The position numbers were made by a program, and so were the translations under genes. From the NCBI RefSeq assembly GCF_002736205.1, contig NZ_CP024091.1, positions 3,779,555 through 3,843,554 of the forward strand: 64,000 nucleotides of DNA, in the 5' to 3' direction. Shown piece after piece: positions 53,052 to 61,291 of this stretch. This DNA is from Pedobacter ginsengisoli (lineage in GTDB: Bacteria > Bacteroidota > Bacteroidia > Sphingobacteriales > Sphingobacteriaceae). Positions within the stretch are counted from its first letter, which is position 1. Every line of letters begins with the position of its first letter. The notes below the pieces were generated by a model. The model worked only from the letters and a program-made list of their open reading frames with translations, ran no database searches and was not told the origin of the DNA.

Positions 53052-54344
53052 TCAGGCAACAGGCGCAGTATCAGGAGATACTACATCCAGAATTTTCATT
53101 TGCTTATCAAGATCAAATGTATTCTTTGATTTAAGGTCAAGGCCGGCACCCGCAACATTTGCCCAATTACCCCAGTTGCTTGCAGGCGCATAATCAATAA
53201 GCTTTTCTTCAAAATAAGCAGCACCAATGGTCCAGTGCACTTTTAAAACATGAATCAGAAAAGTGGCAACCACCAAACGCGCTGCATGCGGAATAAATCC
53301 AGAGTCATTCAACTCCTTCATATACTTATCAACCAGTAAATGTCCGGTCTCCCCATTTTTCCATTTTTTTACCTGGGCAACGTCAACTTCCACTGGCGAT
53401 AAAATCATTTCTTCAAAATCAGGCTCCTGAAAAAACTTAATGCCATGTTTCTTAAACATAAACCTAAAGTAATCACGCCAAAGCAATCCCAGCAATATCT
53501 GATTAAAATTAGGGTTAGGCCCAAAACTTGCCTCAGCCTCTTTTACCATCCAATAAACCTTTCTTGGCGAAAGACAACCGAATGAAAGCCATCCGGAAAT
53601 TTTAGAAGTAAATCCCTGTTTATCTGCCAAAACCTTTGAGCTGTATTTGGTATAAATTTCTGATCCTGGCTCAAGTAATTTCGTCAAATGCTCCAGTCCA
53701 TCCAATTCTCCTCCCCTGGTTTCATTATCAAAACTTACAAACCCAGGCTCAGCAAGCCCCAGTTCTAATAAAGAAGGTAGTGCACCCCAATTTTCATTTT
53801 CAGCAAAAGTAATTTCTAAAGGCGACTCAAAGCAGGATTTCACAATCGCATCTCGTTCAGTTTTCTTTTTAAACTGAGTAAAAACATCAGGAATATCCTT
53901 TATGGGAAAAGGTAAATCTTCTTTATTATAAAGTGTATGCCCAATAAAATGCTTCAAATTAACCCTTTGCTTCCATAAGGCATCCTCTACATAACCAGAT
54001 ACTAAAGTCTCTTCTGGCCCCACCTCCCGGTGATGATATACTTCCGAAATTTCTAACTGTTCAACAATAATAGGGATATGCTCCTCAGGTTTACCCTGAA
54101 TCAACAATATATCTCCACCCAATTTTTGAAATGCCGTTCTCAGTGCCAAGACACTTTCCAATAAGAACTGCGCCCTGCGTGCTCCCGTCTTCTCTGTCTC
54201 AAAAGAAGTACTCTCAAAATACCGTGGATCAAAAAAATAAATAGGTAAAATACAGTCCGATTTAGCAATTGCTTCAACTAACATTTCATTATCATGTAAG
54301 CGAAGATCATTCCTGAACCACACCAATATTTTCTTAGACTTCAT
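53052..54344 (-). CDS. DASH-type cryptochrome / DNA photolyase
   Basis: 430 residues, the usual DASH length. The N-terminal alpha/beta domain (ILVWFRNDLRLHDNEMLVEAI) precedes a helical FAD domain with SGWLSFGCLSPRKVYWMV, LLGLLWRDYFRFMFKKHG and LIDYAPASNWGNWANVAGAGLD, which differ from the CPD type by the missing GGWQW pattern and match DASH proteins. These repair CPD in single-stranded DNA and may act as light sensors. It lies on the same strand directly upstream of the CarH-like gene, with operator repeats between them. Confidence 0.92.
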   Translation of the reverse strand: MKSKKILVWFRNDLRLHDNEMLVEAIAKSDCILPIYFFDPRYFESTSFETEKTGARRAQFLLESVLALRTAFQKLGGDILLIQGKPEEHIPIIVEQLEISEVYHHREVGPEETLVSGYVEDALWKQRVNLKHFIGHTLYNKEDLPFPIKDIPDVFTQFKKKTERDAIVKSCFESPLEITFAENENWGALPSLLELGLAEPGFVSFDNETRGGELDGLEHLTKLLEPGSEIYTKYSSKVLADKQGFTSKISGWLSFGCLSPRKVYWMVKEAEASFGPNPNFNQILLGLLWRDYFRFMFKKHGIKFFQEPDFEEMILSPVEVDVAQVKKWKNGETGHLLVDKYMKELNDSGFIPHAARLVVATFLIHVLKVHWTIGAAYFEEKLIDYAPASNWGNWANVAGAGLDLKSKNTFDLDKQMKILDVVSPDTAPVA

Positions 54345-54501
54345 TAACTTGCAACTGAGTTTTGTGTACTAATTACAAAAATATACGATTTTTTATCCGA
54401 ATAAGAATCAGAAGGTCAATATTTACACTAGCGAAACAAATGGAAGCCATAAAAAGCGCTTTTTTGCAAAACTTAAAGCTAAACTAATGGGTTATTGAAG
54501 T

Positions 54502-55407
54502 ATGAGAAATCAAATCTTGATTACTGGAGCAACCGGTATGGTAGGCAAAAAACTAATAAATGCCTTACACAACAACGGGCATAAGGTTTCAGTATTAGCC
54601 AGAAAAGCGAATAATATTAAAAATGCAACCGTGTATTTGTGGGATGTTTATAAGCAAACTATTGACCACAATTGCTTGCGGGGAATTGATACGATCATAC
54701 ATTTGGCAGGAGAAAGCATTGCAGAAAAGAAATGGACAAAAGAGCGCAAACAACAAATTATAGATAGCCGGGTAATGTCTGCGCAACTACTTCACAAAAC
54801 CATAAAAGAAACACAGTCCCCAGTAAAAACCTTTATTTCTGCCTCTGCAATTGGTTATTATGGGAATCGTGGTGATGAAATATTAACAGAAGAATCAGGA
54901 ACCAGTACAGGATTTCTTTCCAGGTGCTGTAAATTGTGGGAAGAAGCTGTAGATGAAGGCACCTCATACGGCCTACGGACAGTTAAATTCAGAATTGGCT
55001 TTGTGCTCAACAAATCAGAAGGAGGTCTGGCCTCTTTAGAGAAGCCAATCCGTTATTTCGTTGGCGCTCCCCTTGGTAGCGGCAAGCAATGGACACCCTG
55101 GGTTCATGTTGATGATATTGTAAATATGTTTGTCTCTGCAGTCGAGAACCCACTATACCAGGGTGCTTACAACGCATGTGCGCCTTTTCCGGTAACTAAC
55201 GAGACCTTAACAAAAGCAATAGCAAAAACCATAAAACGCCCTGTATGGCCCATACATGTACCAGAAAAAGTGCTGGAGATGATTCTTGGAAAAATGAGTA
55301 TCCTGCCCTTGATAAGTACAAATACATCGGCACAAAAACTCCTGGATGCAGGTTTTACATTTAAATACACCCATTTAGAGGATGCGTTAACCGATATTTA
55401 TAAATAG
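54502..55407 (+). CDS. TIGR01777 family NAD(P)-dependent epimerase-like oxidoreductase
   Basis: 301 residues. Extended-SDR Rossmann start ILITGATGMVGKKLINAL, then DTIIHLAGESIAEKKWTKERKQQI, the S-A-Y triad region FISASAIGYYGNRGDE, RIGFVLNKSEGGL and the C-terminal NACAPFPVTNETLTKAIA. Function is not firmly known; homologues (YfcH, SDR39U1) are often next to photolyase genes in Bacteroidota. The stop shares one base with the start of the photolyase gene behind it. Confidence 0.93.
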   Translation: MRNQILITGATGMVGKKLINALHNNGHKVSVLARKANNIKNATVYLWDVYKQTIDHNCLRGIDTIIHLAGESIAEKKWTKERKQQIIDSRVMSAQLLHKTIKETQSPVKTFISASAIGYYGNRGDEILTEESGTSTGFLSRCCKLWEEAVDEGTSYGLRTVKFRIGFVLNKSEGGLASLEKPIRYFVGAPLGSGKQWTPWVHVDDIVNMFVSAVENPLYQGAYNACAPFPVTNETLTKAIAKTIKRPVWPIHVPEKVLEMILGKMSILPLISTNTSAQKLLDAGFTFKYTHLEDALTDIYK

Positions 55408-56711
55408 TGGAAAAAGAAATAAGCATCTGCTGGATCAGACGAGATTTAAGATTAAATGATAATGCCGCTCTTTATGCAGCGCTAAAAGCACAATATCCGG
55501 TGCTTATCCTTTTCATATTTGACACAAAAATCCTCAGTAAACTTCCAAACCAGCACGACTCCAGGGTCACCTTTATACATCAAACATTAGAGGAAATCCA
55601 CTCAATGCTAACAAAACATAAATCTACCATAGCCATTAAACACGGCACACCTGAAAAGGTATGGGGTGAGATTTTAAAAACATACAATGTAAAAGCTGTT
55701 TATACCAACCATGATTACGAACCTGATGCCATTAAAAGAGACGATGCACTGGCAGAATATCTTGCATCTGAGCAGATTGAATTCAAAACACTAAAAGATC
55801 AGGTAATATTTGAAAAGAACGAAATCTTAAAAGCCGATGGCAAGCCTTATACCGTTTTTACGCCCTACTTTAACCAATGGCAATCAAAACTTAATGAGTT
55901 TTACACAAAGTCATATCCTTCAAATAATTACTTCAATAACCTTCTTAAAATTGCACCTCTGCCAATACCTACATTGGCAGATATAGGTTTTAAAGAATCA
56001 CCTCAAAAATTCCCGACAAAGACCTTCAACAAGAAACTTACTGACTATGAAGACAAGAGAGACTTTCCCGCTCTCGACGCTACCACACAGATTGGCATGC
56101 ACCTTCGTTTTGGCACAATTAGTATCCGTGAAGCAGCCAGTCAGGCAATAAAACAAAATGCCCGCAAGTGGTTATCTGAATTGGCATGGAGAGATTTTTA
56201 CATGATGATACTCTGGCACTTCCCAAGAATTGTTCATCAATCTTTTAAACCGGCATACGATAATATAAAGTGGCGGAACAATGAATCAGAGTTCGAGGCC
56301 TGGTGTAACGGAAAAACAGGCTATCCATTGGTAGATGCAGGCATGAGACAACTCAATCAAACCGGATATATGCACAACAGAGTGCGAATGGTTGTAGCCT
56401 CCTTTTTAACTAAGCACCTGCTAATAGACTGGCGCTTGGGTGAAGCCTATTTCGCAGAGAAGTTATTAGATTATGAAATGGCCAGTAATATTGGAGGCTG
56501 GCAATGGTCATGTGGCTGCGGAAACGATGCTGCTCCCTACTTCCGGGTATTTAACCCCGAGCTGCAAGCCAAAAAGTTTGATCCAGATCAGGCTTACGTT
56601 AACAAATGGCTACCCGAGTATAAACAACAAAAGCATGTACAACCTATAGTTGAACATGCTTTTGCAAGAGAAAGGGTATTAAAAGTTTTTAAGGAGGCCT
56701 TAAATGAATAA
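55407..56711 (+). CDS. phrB: Class I CPD-type DNA photolyase
   Basis: 434 residues starting at GTG 55407, which overlaps the stop of the previous gene by one base and leaves no better ATG. N-terminal domain ISICWIRRDLRLNDNAALY; FAD domain with LAWRDFYMMILWHFP, GYPLVDAGMRQLNQTGYMHNR and SNIGGWQWSCGCGNDAAPYFRVFNP, the pattern of CPD photolyases (Trp of the electron chain and the FAD-contacting residues). It splits cyclobutane dimers with blue light. Probably co-regulated with the CarH-like gene, although no clear operator is seen upstream of the pair. Confidence 0.94.
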   Translation: MEKEISICWIRRDLRLNDNAALYAALKAQYPVLILFIFDTKILSKLPNQHDSRVTFIHQTLEEIHSMLTKHKSTIAIKHGTPEKVWGEILKTYNVKAVYTNHDYEPDAIKRDDALAEYLASEQIEFKTLKDQVIFEKNEILKADGKPYTVFTPYFNQWQSKLNEFYTKSYPSNNYFNNLLKIAPLPIPTLADIGFKESPQKFPTKTFNKKLTDYEDKRDFPALDATTQIGMHLRFGTISIREAASQAIKQNARKWLSELAWRDFYMMILWHFPRIVHQSFKPAYDNIKWRNNESEFEAWCNGKTGYPLVDAGMRQLNQTGYMHNRVRMVVASFLTKHLLIDWRLGEAYFAEKLLDYEMASNIGGWQWSCGCGNDAAPYFRVFNPELQAKKFDPDQAYVNKWLPEYKQQKHVQPIVEHAFARERVLKVFKEALNE

Positions 56712-56736
56712 CCCTATTCAGTGTTACTTCAATATG

Positions 56737-57654
56737 TTAATTGGTAACATCAACAACTTCAATATCAAAATCTAAACAGGCATTAGCAGGAATAGTTCCT
56801 GTTGAACTACCAGCAGTTCCATAGGCCTCTAAAGACGGAATGAAAAGTCGTACTTTCGCACCCTTTTTAAAATTCTTTAATACTTCCCATCCTGAAATAA
56901 CTTGCAATAACGTAGTCGAGAATGTACCATCAGTACTTGAATCGAACACATTTCCATCAAGTTTACGCCCTGTGTATTTAGCCTTCAAAGTAGAAGTAAG
57001 TTCTATAGCAGTACCCGTCCCGGCATCAGTAACAGCGTAATAAACACCTGTTGAGGCATCTTTTGTAGCGGTTAAGCCTTTTGACTGCAGGAACTCTCTG
57101 ATTCTTCTGTCATCCAGCAATCTTTGCGATTTTTCAGGATAAGTAGTTAGCGTGAATTCTATGTTCTCGTTCGAAGGAACATTTAAAAGAGTAGCTCCAT
57201 TTTTACCAAAAGCAAGGTACGAAGGCAATAATATTCTTGCAACACCACCTGGTTTAAGCGTCTGTAATACCTTCCTTAAAGCAGGAAGTGCAAAACCTAC
57301 AGAACCGTTGGTAGTAGCATAAGAAAAAGAACTGGCATAACCCACGTATGTTCCAAGGTTAGTAATTGAAGGAGTGGTGTAATAATCCGTTCCGCTAAGC
57401 AACGATTTTACCGATACAGAATACAAAACAGAATCAGTGGTCTTAAACAGCTCCCCTGTTCCCTGAGTTTTAATCTGGTAATAGAATCCGGTTTTATCAG
57501 GATCTTCAATTGCATCGGTGATATTATTACGTGAGATGTAATCTTTTATTTTAGTATCATCTATACTTTGAATGGACTCATATTCCTTTTTACAAGAATT
57601 TAGAAGAATTAAACCTACAAGAAGAAAGGTATATGAGGTTATTTTTTTTAACAT
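56737..57654 (-). CDS. FKBP-type peptidyl-prolyl isomerase lipoprotein with two FKBP-like halves
   Basis: 305 residues. The signal peptide has the lipobox LLNSC (lipidated Cys near residue 21). The N-terminal half keeps FKBP-like strands but few active-site residues (PALRKVLQTLKPGGVARILLPSYLAFG). The C-terminal half is a regular FKBP domain: LKAKYTGRKLDGNVFDSS, VISGWEVLKNFKKGAKVRLFIPSLEAYG and ANACLDFDIEVVDV. It folds exported proteins at the outer membrane or in the periplasm. Eight bases downstream of the second FKBP gene, same strand. Confidence 0.9.
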   Translation of the reverse strand: MLKKITSYTFLLVGLILLNSCKKEYESIQSIDDTKIKDYISRNNITDAIEDPDKTGFYYQIKTQGTGELFKTTDSVLYSVSVKSLLSGTDYYTTPSITNLGTYVGYASSFSYATTNGSVGFALPALRKVLQTLKPGGVARILLPSYLAFGKNGATLLNVPSNENIEFTLTTYPEKSQRLLDDRRIREFLQSKGLTATKDASTGVYYAVTDAGTGTAIELTSTLKAKYTGRKLDGNVFDSSTDGTFSTTLLQVISGWEVLKNFKKGAKVRLFIPSLEAYGTAGSSTGTIPANACLDFDIEVVDVTN

Positions 57655-57661
57655 ACTATTT

Positions 57662-58153
57662 TTATTTATCTACTTTTTTAGCAACTTTTTTATAATCAAT
57701 AACAAAATGTAAAACTGAATTTGCCGGCACTCCCGGAGTAGGATAATTCCTATATGCCAGCTTTGAGGGAACCAATAATTCTATCCGTCCGCCCGGTTTA
57801 ATTAAAGACAAGCCTATTCTCCAGCCCGGCATTACACTTTCCCGGATAAACTTAAACGGATTATCGGCGGTAGCCTTACTAAAAACTGAATCCGTCATTA
57901 ACCTGCCTTCATACTCCACAGTTAAGGTGTCAGTTGCATTACGGTCGTCAGCCCCGGTACCAAGAGTGTCAATCTTGTAATAAAGCCCGCTGGTATCTTT
58001 CACTAAAGTGACCTTTTTTGCCGTTGCCCAGTCCTTAATTATTGTTTCATCAATCTCAAACTGAGCATTTTCATCATAGACTTCAGGTTTTGTACACGCA
58101 GCTAAAATGCCAACAATGACAGCTATCCCTAATAAAAGCCTATTTTTTAACAT
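57662..58153 (-). CDS. FKBP-type peptidyl-prolyl isomerase lipoprotein
   Basis: 163 residues from ATG 58153, giving the signal peptide MLKNRLLLGIAVIVGILAAC with lipobox LAAC; an upstream in-frame ATG at 58210 would place 19 odd residues before it. One FKBP domain: DTLTVEYEGRLMTDSVFSK, MPGWRIGLSLIKPGGRIELLVPSKLAY and NSVLHFVIDYKKV. First gene of the FKBP pair. Confidence 0.9.
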   Translation of the reverse strand: MLKNRLLLGIAVIVGILAACTKPEVYDENAQFEIDETIIKDWATAKKVTLVKDTSGLYYKIDTLGTGADDRNATDTLTVEYEGRLMTDSVFSKATADNPFKFIRESVMPGWRIGLSLIKPGGRIELLVPSKLAYRNYPTPGVPANSVLHFVIDYKKVAKKVDK

Positions 58154-58221
58154 AATGCACAAAAATAGTCTTTTATTGGCGATAGAACAATTTTTAACCA
58201 ATTTTAACAATTCACATAAAA

Positions 58222-58248
58222 AACGCCCCTAAAACATTTAGGGGCGCC
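58222..58248 (-). terminator. Terminator of the beta-oxidation operon
   Basis: 10-bp perfect stem CGCCCCTAAA/TTTAGGGGCG (58224-58233 with 58237-58246), followed on the minus strand by TTTTTT. It lies about 40 bases after the acyl-CoA dehydrogenase stop. Confidence 0.92.
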
Positions 58249-58287
58249 CAGTTTATTTATGAAATGTTACTTCTAGTATAAAATAAG

Positions 58288-60078
58288 TTAGTAACAATAT
58301 CTATTTGCAGCAATCAACTGCTGTGCCACACTTTGGCGAACATTTTTAACATTAAATGGCTCTGCTTTAGTAAACCTGCGTAAACCAACCATCATCATTC
58401 TCAACTCATCACCCTCTGCAAAAGCCCATAACGCTTCTTTACCTGCTTTTTGAACCGCATCAATAGCTTCTACAAAGTAAATACGCATTAAATTCAACTG
58501 CCCTTCGCATTCCTTTTCCCCTCTTAAACTTACCAGTTTCTCAGTTCTTAGCATTGCCGATTCAGCCACATAAACATAGCTAGCCATATCAGCAATATTC
58601 ATTAGAATTTCCTGCTCTTTAGACAAGCTCATCATCAATTTCTGAACAGCGGCGCCGGCAACCATTAAAGTAGCCTTTTTAAGGTTTTTAAGAATCTTTT
58701 TCTCAGCGGCAAACAAAGTATCATCCTCCTCACCAAATTCAGGAATAGACATCAACTCAGCAGCCACAGCAGTTGCCGGTGTCATCAAATCCAATTCACC
58801 CTTCATTGCACGCTTCAACATCATATCAACCGTAAGCAATCTGTTTATCTCGTTAGTCCCTTCAAATATCCTGTTAATCCTCGCATCGCGATAAGCCCTA
58901 TCCATTGGCGCTTCTGCCGAAAATCCCATACCACCATAAATCTGCACACCTTCATCAACAACAAAATCCAATGCCTCAGAACCCCAAACCTTCAAAATTG
59001 CACACTCTACTGCAAACTGCTCAGTAGATTTTAATTTGGCCTTACCTGCATCCATACCACCCGCAACCAAGGTATCATAAGCATCATCAATATTCTGACC
59101 AGCACGGTAATTAGCAGATTCCACAGCATAAACTTTAGATGCCATCTCAGCAAGTTTATGGCGGATAGCGCCGTATTTAGAAATAGGTCGTTCAAACTGA
59201 ATACGCTCGTTCGAGTAATTAATGGCAGTATCTATAACTGATTTAGAAGCACCAATAGCCGCAGCTGCAAGTTTAATCCTTCCAATATTTAAAATATTTA
59301 CGGCAATCTTAAATCCGTTCTCACGCTCAGATAGCATATTTTCTACAGGTACAGGGCAGTCGTTAAAAAACACCTGTCGGGTCGACGAGCCTTTAATACC
59401 CATCTTATGCTCTTCAGGGTTCATGGTAATACCACCAAACTCACGTTCAACAATAAAAGCAGTTAGGTTTTTATCATCATCAATCTTAGCAAAAACAATA
59501 AATATATCTGCAAAGCCACCATTGGTAATCCACATTTTCTGACCATTAATTACATAATGTTTACCATCAGCACTTAGCTTAGCCTTTGTTTTGCCAGAGT
59601 TGGCATCAGAACCAGAGTTTGGTTCAGTTAAACAATATGCCGCTTTCCACTCGCCAGTAGCCAGTTTAGGTATATACTTATCTTTTTGGGCAGCATTTCC
59701 ATAATACAGAATAGGTAAAGTACCAATTCCGGTATGGGCTGAAAGCGCAACAGCAAAAGAATGACCAGCACCAATAACATCGGCTACCAGCATCGAGGTA
59801 TTAAAGTTCTTTCCAAAACCACCGTACTCTTCAGGTATAGAAACACCAAGAATACCCAACTCACCTGCTTTATCCATTAGTGAAGGCATCAACCCCTCTT
59901 CCTGCATATCAATACGCTCCAGATTTGGATACACCTCTGCCACAAGGAAATCACGACAGGTTTGTGCAATCATTTTCTGCTCTTCATCAAATTCTTCAGG
60001 AATAAATACATCCTGATAGGCGGTTTCTGTTATCAAAAACTCTCCACCCTTAATAGTCTTTTTGTCTGTAGTCTCCAT
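58288..60078 (-). CDS. Acyl-CoA dehydrogenase, long-chain type with C-terminal extension
   Basis: 596 residues. Middle-domain FAD motifs AYCLTEPNSGSDANSGKT and YVINGQKMWITNGGFADIF; the C-terminal helical domain has QIYGGMGFSAEAPMDRAYRDARINRIFEGTNEINR, where the family signature lies. About 170 further C-terminal residues follow, as in the VLCAD-like group. It introduces the trans-2 double bond in acyl-CoA. Last gene of the operon behind the thiolase (12-bp gap). Confidence 0.94.
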   Translation of the reverse strand: METTDKKTIKGGEFLITETAYQDVFIPEEFDEEQKMIAQTCRDFLVAEVYPNLERIDMQEEGLMPSLMDKAGELGILGVSIPEEYGGFGKNFNTSMLVADVIGAGHSFAVALSAHTGIGTLPILYYGNAAQKDKYIPKLATGEWKAAYCLTEPNSGSDANSGKTKAKLSADGKHYVINGQKMWITNGGFADIFIVFAKIDDDKNLTAFIVEREFGGITMNPEEHKMGIKGSSTRQVFFNDCPVPVENMLSERENGFKIAVNILNIGRIKLAAAAIGASKSVIDTAINYSNERIQFERPISKYGAIRHKLAEMASKVYAVESANYRAGQNIDDAYDTLVAGGMDAGKAKLKSTEQFAVECAILKVWGSEALDFVVDEGVQIYGGMGFSAEAPMDRAYRDARINRIFEGTNEINRLLTVDMMLKRAMKGELDLMTPATAVAAELMSIPEFGEEDDTLFAAEKKILKNLKKATLMVAGAAVQKLMMSLSKEQEILMNIADMASYVYVAESAMLRTEKLVSLRGEKECEGQLNLMRIYFVEAIDAVQKAGKEALWAFAEGDELRMMMVGLRRFTKAEPFNVKNVRQSVAQQLIAANRYCY

Positions 60079-60090
60079 ATACCTATAAGA

Positions 60091-61268
60091 TTAAAGCATT
60101 TCAAAAATACCGGCAGCACCTTGCCCGCTACCCACACACATGGTTACCATACCGTATTTCTGTTTTCTTCTTTTTAATTCATTAAACAACTGCACAGATA
60201 GTTTTGCACCGGTACATCCAAGCGGATGACCAAGTGCAATAGCACCTCCGTTAACATTTAAAATATCCTTATTGATTCTTAATTCTCTAACAACCGCCAG
60301 CGATTGAGAAGCAAAGGCCTCATTCAATTCAATCAATTCAATCTGATCAAGCGTCATACCTGCCTGTTTCAAAGCTTTAGGAATGGCATATATAGGGCCA
60401 ATACCCATAATCCGCGGAGGAACACCAGCTATACCATAACTTACCAACCTTGCAATAGGTTCAACACCCAACTCTTTCATTTTCTTTTCAGAAACCACCA
60501 ATACAAATGCAGCACCATCAGATGTTTGCGAAGAGTTTCCGGCAGTTATACAACCATCGGCTGCAAATACCGGCTTCAATTTAGCCAGTTTCTCTACTGA
60601 TGTATCAGCCCTTGGCCCTTCATCAGTATCCACTACATAGGTCCTGGTTTTCTTTTTCATATCAGCATCCAGATAGTTCTCATTTACTGTAATTGGCAAA
60701 AGACCATCTTTCAAATGACCATTTTTAATAGCCTCAACTGCCTTCTGATGAGATTGGTAAGAAAACTCATCCTGATCTTCCCTGCTCACATTGTATACAC
60801 GGGCAACTTCTTCAGCAGTTAACCCCATACCCCAATACCAATCCGGATTAACCCTTGCTACCTCAGCATTTGGAACAACTTTCCAACCGCCAAAAGGCAT
60901 ACCCGACATCACTTCAACCCCACCGGCAACAATACAATCGGCCATACCGCTTTTTATTTTGGCAACAGCCGTTGCAATAGTCTCCAATCCCGATGCACAA
61001 TACCTATTTACAGTTACACCCGGCACCTTATCTGTATCTAAACCCATCAGCGAGATCATACGGCCAATATTCAGCCCCTGTTCAGCCTCCGGAGTTGCAT
61101 TACCCACAATTACATCATCAATCTGTTCCTTTTCAAGGTTTGGCACCGAAGCCACCAAATGTCTGATCACTTCGGCAGACAGATCATCGGCCCTTGTAAA
61201 ACGAAATACACCCCGCGGGCCTTGCCTACTGCGGTACGATATCCTGCTATAATATATGCTTCTTGCAT
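60091..61268 (-). pseudogene. Acetyl-CoA acyltransferase (3-ketoacyl-CoA thiolase) with a frameshift near the start
   Basis: The ATG at 61268 encodes MQEAYIIAGYRTAVGKA, a normal thiolase start, but the frame is lost near 61211-61220. The rest (PRGVFRFTRADDLSAEV, then IRHLVASVPNLEKE) runs in the other frame to 60091. One extra C in the GCCCGCGGGG run would restore a single gene of about 393 residues. All catalytic motifs are intact: nucleophile NRYCASGLETIA, ELNEAFASQSLAV, GGAIALGHPLGCTGA and CVGSGQGAAG. A truncated start at 61170 exists but lacks the first strand. It may be a sequencing error or a true frameshift. Middle gene of the fad operon. Confidence 0.88.
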
Positions 61269-61291
61269 GTCTTATCTTTTTTAATCAAAAA

